Source: Elusimicrobiota bacterium (GTDB taxonomy: Bacteria; Elusimicrobiota; Elusimicrobia; JACQJP01). Taken from it: DNA of 38,398 bases. The number at the start of each line of letters is the position of its first letter. The first letter of the stretch is position 1. Positions 36,459 through 38,398 of this stretch are shown here, piece by piece. The stretch covers positions 1 to 38,398 of the forward strand of contig JACQJP010000002.1 in the NCBI GenBank assembly GCA_016204975.1. The letters are read 5' to 3'. Made by a program: the position numbers and the translations under genes. The notes beneath the pieces were generated by a model. The model saw only the letters and a list, made by a program, of their open reading frames with translations, ran no database searches and was not told where the DNA came from.

Positions 36459-37204
36459 GCCCTTTGGCTACCGAAGCGATACTCCCACAGGTTCTTTAGG
36501 AACTCCAGGATGGCTCCCAAGCGCACAAAGGAGTGGCGCCCCCGAAGCTCGTTGAAGTGGATGGGAATCTCGGCCACCCGCAAGCCAAGACGCGCCGCCG
36601 CAATCATGATCTCGGCATCGATGAACCAGCCGTCGCTGCACAGATTCAGCATCCGGTAGGCGGAGCGCCGGATGAACTTGGGTTTGGAGTTGATATCAAA
36701 GAAGCGTTGTTGCGGGAAGAGAATCCGAAAAAAAAGGTTATAGTGGAAAGAGAGAAACCGGCGCAGCCACCCGTCTCCTCGGAGCACACGGTAGGTCTTT
36801 ACCAGATCCACCTCATCGTGGAGCAGGCGGCCGATGCAGGCATTGATGGCTTCATGGGGAAACTGGCCGTCCCCGTCCACGACTCCGAGATACTCTCCCC
36901 GGCATGCCTCCAGCCCGGTGCGCATATCCCACCCCATCATCCCCTTCTTCTCCAGCGCGATGTGACGAATATGGGGGAGCCTCTCGCAGAGATTTGCGAC
37001 CACCTCCGGGGTGCGATCCGGAATGCCTTGTAAGTAGTTGGCGACTAAAACGAGCTCCCAGGGAAAATTGTAATCCGATAGGATGGCGTGCATCTTCTCC
37101 ACAAAGGGGATGACTGCATCCTCGGTGCGGTAACAGAGGACGGCCAGGGAAATTTTCGGTTGGAGAACTTGTGGACTCTGAGACGCAGGCACTTGTGGCG
37201 GCAT
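36455..37204 (-). CDS. Family 2 glycosyltransferase
   Basis: SLAVLCYRTEDAVIPFVEKMHAIL; GYDMRTG-like GWDMRTGLEACRGEYLGVVDGDGQFPHEAI; ORF track extends to 37303, start taken as MPPQVPAS. Confidence 0.83.
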   Translation of the reverse strand: MPPQVPASQSPQVLQPKISLAVLCYRTEDAVIPFVEKMHAILSDYNFPWELVLVANYLQGIPDRTPEVVANLCERLPHIRHIALEKKGMMGWDMRTGLEACRGEYLGVVDGDGQFPHEAINACIGRLLHDEVDLVKTYRVLRGDGWLRRFLSFHYNLFFRILFPQQRFFDINSKPKFIRRSAYRMLNLCSDGWFIDAEIMIAAARLGLRVAEIPIHFNELRGRHSFVRLGAILEFLKNLWEYRFGSQRA

Positions 37205-37282
37205 TTTAACAGAAACAACACCCTCAGGCAAACCGGACCTCCCTCTCTTGCCTGTAAGAGGGATGGAAAAAGCTAAAATAAA

Positions 37283-37482
37283 GTAGAGGCTGGACTTTTG
37301 CAAATATATAGGGGGGGTGGCCAGGGAATGCCTGGAGAAAACCCTGTTTGGCTTGGCCCTGGGCTACGAGCGAAGCGAGAGCCAAGCCAAACTCGGGAGC
37401 GAGCCTCGCAAATGGCGAGCGTTTTTCGAAAGGCAACCCTGGACAGGACCCCAATTCCATTTTGCAAAAATCCGGTAGAGGT
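37283..37482. mobile_element. MITE-like element (~184 bp, 37291-37474) with imperfect terminal inverted repeats and candidate 7-8 bp target duplication
   Basis: Left TGGACTTTTGCAAAT, right ATTTTGCAAAAATCCG; GTAGAGG at 37283-37289 and 37475-37481; perfect internal 12-bp inverted repeat GTTTGGCTTGGC / GCCAAGCCAAAC; no transposase ORF. Confidence 0.65.
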
Positions 37483-37484
37483 TT

Positions 37485-38398
37485 ATGAAAAAGCATGATC
37501 AGCAGGATGAATCTGCTGGGATTGCCGGCGAAAAGCGCCCTTGGCGGGATTTCCTGCGTGGAAGCGCCTTGCAGGCTGTTTTCCTGGTCCTCTACCTCCA
37601 CATTCCACTTTTCACCACCGGAGTTTGGGTCTTCGATCCTATGCGGATCGATCCCCAGCAGGGGCTGGCCGGGGTCGGCGAGCCCAACTATCAGATTATC
37701 CCCGCGTTCTACATCGCTTCCAGAAGCCTAAAAAACGGATTCCTTCCCACCTGGAGCCCCTTCGCCGGCGGGGGGATCCCTTTTATCGCCAGACAACACT
37801 CCTGTATCTTTTCGCCCTCGCGCCTTCCGTTTTTTATTCTTCCGGAAAAAATCTTTCCCTATCTTTGGCTGCCCACCCTCTTTCTATGGCTTTATCTCGC
37901 CTGGGCCTGCGTTTATCTCCTCGCCCGCGCTTGGGACCTTCCCCACTGGCTCTGCGTCTTCGCCGGAAGCGTCTACTCCATGAGCTTCTTGATTTTGCCG
38001 CTCCGGCTCTACCCCAGCGCCGAAGCCTCGGTTCTTGCCCCGGCGATGATCCTACTGGCCGACACCTACCTCAACACGCGATCCAGAAAAGCCCTGCTGC
38101 TGCTCCCCTGGGTGGTCCTCCACCCCCTCCTGGCCGGGCATTTTGAAACCGCGTTTCGGATGTATTTTGCTACGGGAGCCTTTTTCCTCCTGAGGCTCTG
38201 GAAAGAGCAAAAGTACACCCTTAAAGAAAGCCTCCGAATGATTTTTCACTTCACCGCCTCCGCTGCCGCCGGGCTTCTTATCGGCTTCTTCCAGATTGCC
38301 TCGGCCATGGAATATCTTCACCACAGCTACATCAACGTTTGGCGAAACCTTCCTCAGTTTGCCTTCTATCTCCACAACCTGTCTAAAAAACTCTCTGC
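37485..38398 (+). CDS. YfhO-like multi-TM membrane protein, partial at window end; correct frame absent from the ORF track
   Basis: ATG at 37485 (MKKHDQQDESAGIAGEKRPWRDFLRGSALQAVFLVLYLHIPLF...) is open to the end; FLPTWSPFAGGGIPFIARQHSCIFSPSRLPFFILP motif. Confidence 0.8.
   Translation, partial: MKKHDQQDESAGIAGEKRPWRDFLRGSALQAVFLVLYLHIPLFTTGVWVFDPMRIDPQQGLAGVGEPNYQIIPAFYIASRSLKNGFLPTWSPFAGGGIPFIARQHSCIFSPSRLPFFILPEKIFPYLWLPTLFLWLYLAWACVYLLARAWDLPHWLCVFAGSVYSMSFLILPLRLYPSAEASVLAPAMILLADTYLNTRSRKALLLLPWVVLHPLLAGHFETAFRMYFATGAFFLLRLWKEQKYTLKESLRMIFHFTASAAAGLLIGFFQIASAMEYLHHSYINVWRNLPQFAFYLHNLSKKLS

Noticed and set aside
37541-38146. 201-aa plus-strand ORF near the window end
   Set aside because: Shadow frame of the YfhO-like gene starting at 37485, which stays open to the window end and has membrane-protein composition.
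1-38398. CRISPR arrays, tRNA or rRNA genes, intact transposases
   Set aside because: None seen by reading; no regularly spaced repeats, no GGTTCGAATCC-type T-arm, and no transposase-like ORF. A tRNAscan-SE, Infernal and ISfinder run would be needed to be certain.

Overview
The window looks like bacterial chromosome, GC-rich, with no rRNA, tRNA, CRISPR array or complete transposase seen. It falls into three blocks. (1) About 0.4-9.8 kb is membrane and stress genes: a missed 43-aa zinc-ribbon peptide, hflK-hflC, a cation/H+ antiporter, an MscS channel, a TerB-like ORF that appears truncated, an SSS symporter, an APC permease, and a GIY-YIG ORF fused to a secreted-type domain. (2) About 9.8-17.6 kb is a heavy-metal efflux operon (small Cys-rich leader protein, CusC/TolC-like, CusB-like, CusA-like) followed by a PiT-type phosphate transporter. 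(3) About 17.5-38.4 kb is a minus-strand housekeeping operon (mtnP, cdd, accB-like, accC, gmhA, rfaE2-like, thiN-like, methyltransferase, SSS, thrB) next to a plus-strand surface-glycan cluster (GDP-heptose genes hddC, hddA and a second gmhA, several glycosyltransferases, WlbA/WlbB-like genes, a YfhO-like protein running off the end). The most notable points are: an AccB-like protein in which the biotinylated Lys aligns with Arg (EMGRKV in place of EAMKM); a gmhA N-terminus built from two adjacent perfect inverted repeats read in frame; a ~184-bp MITE-like element with terminal inverted repeats and a candidate target duplication, plus a remnant upstream of the Cus operon; a compound repeat at ~1-46 and 7320-7365 whose two halves match in opposite orientations; three hairpins in tandem at 204-328; and ORFs suggesting gene fusion or truncation. 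All family names come from reading translated sequences by eye; no database search was run.
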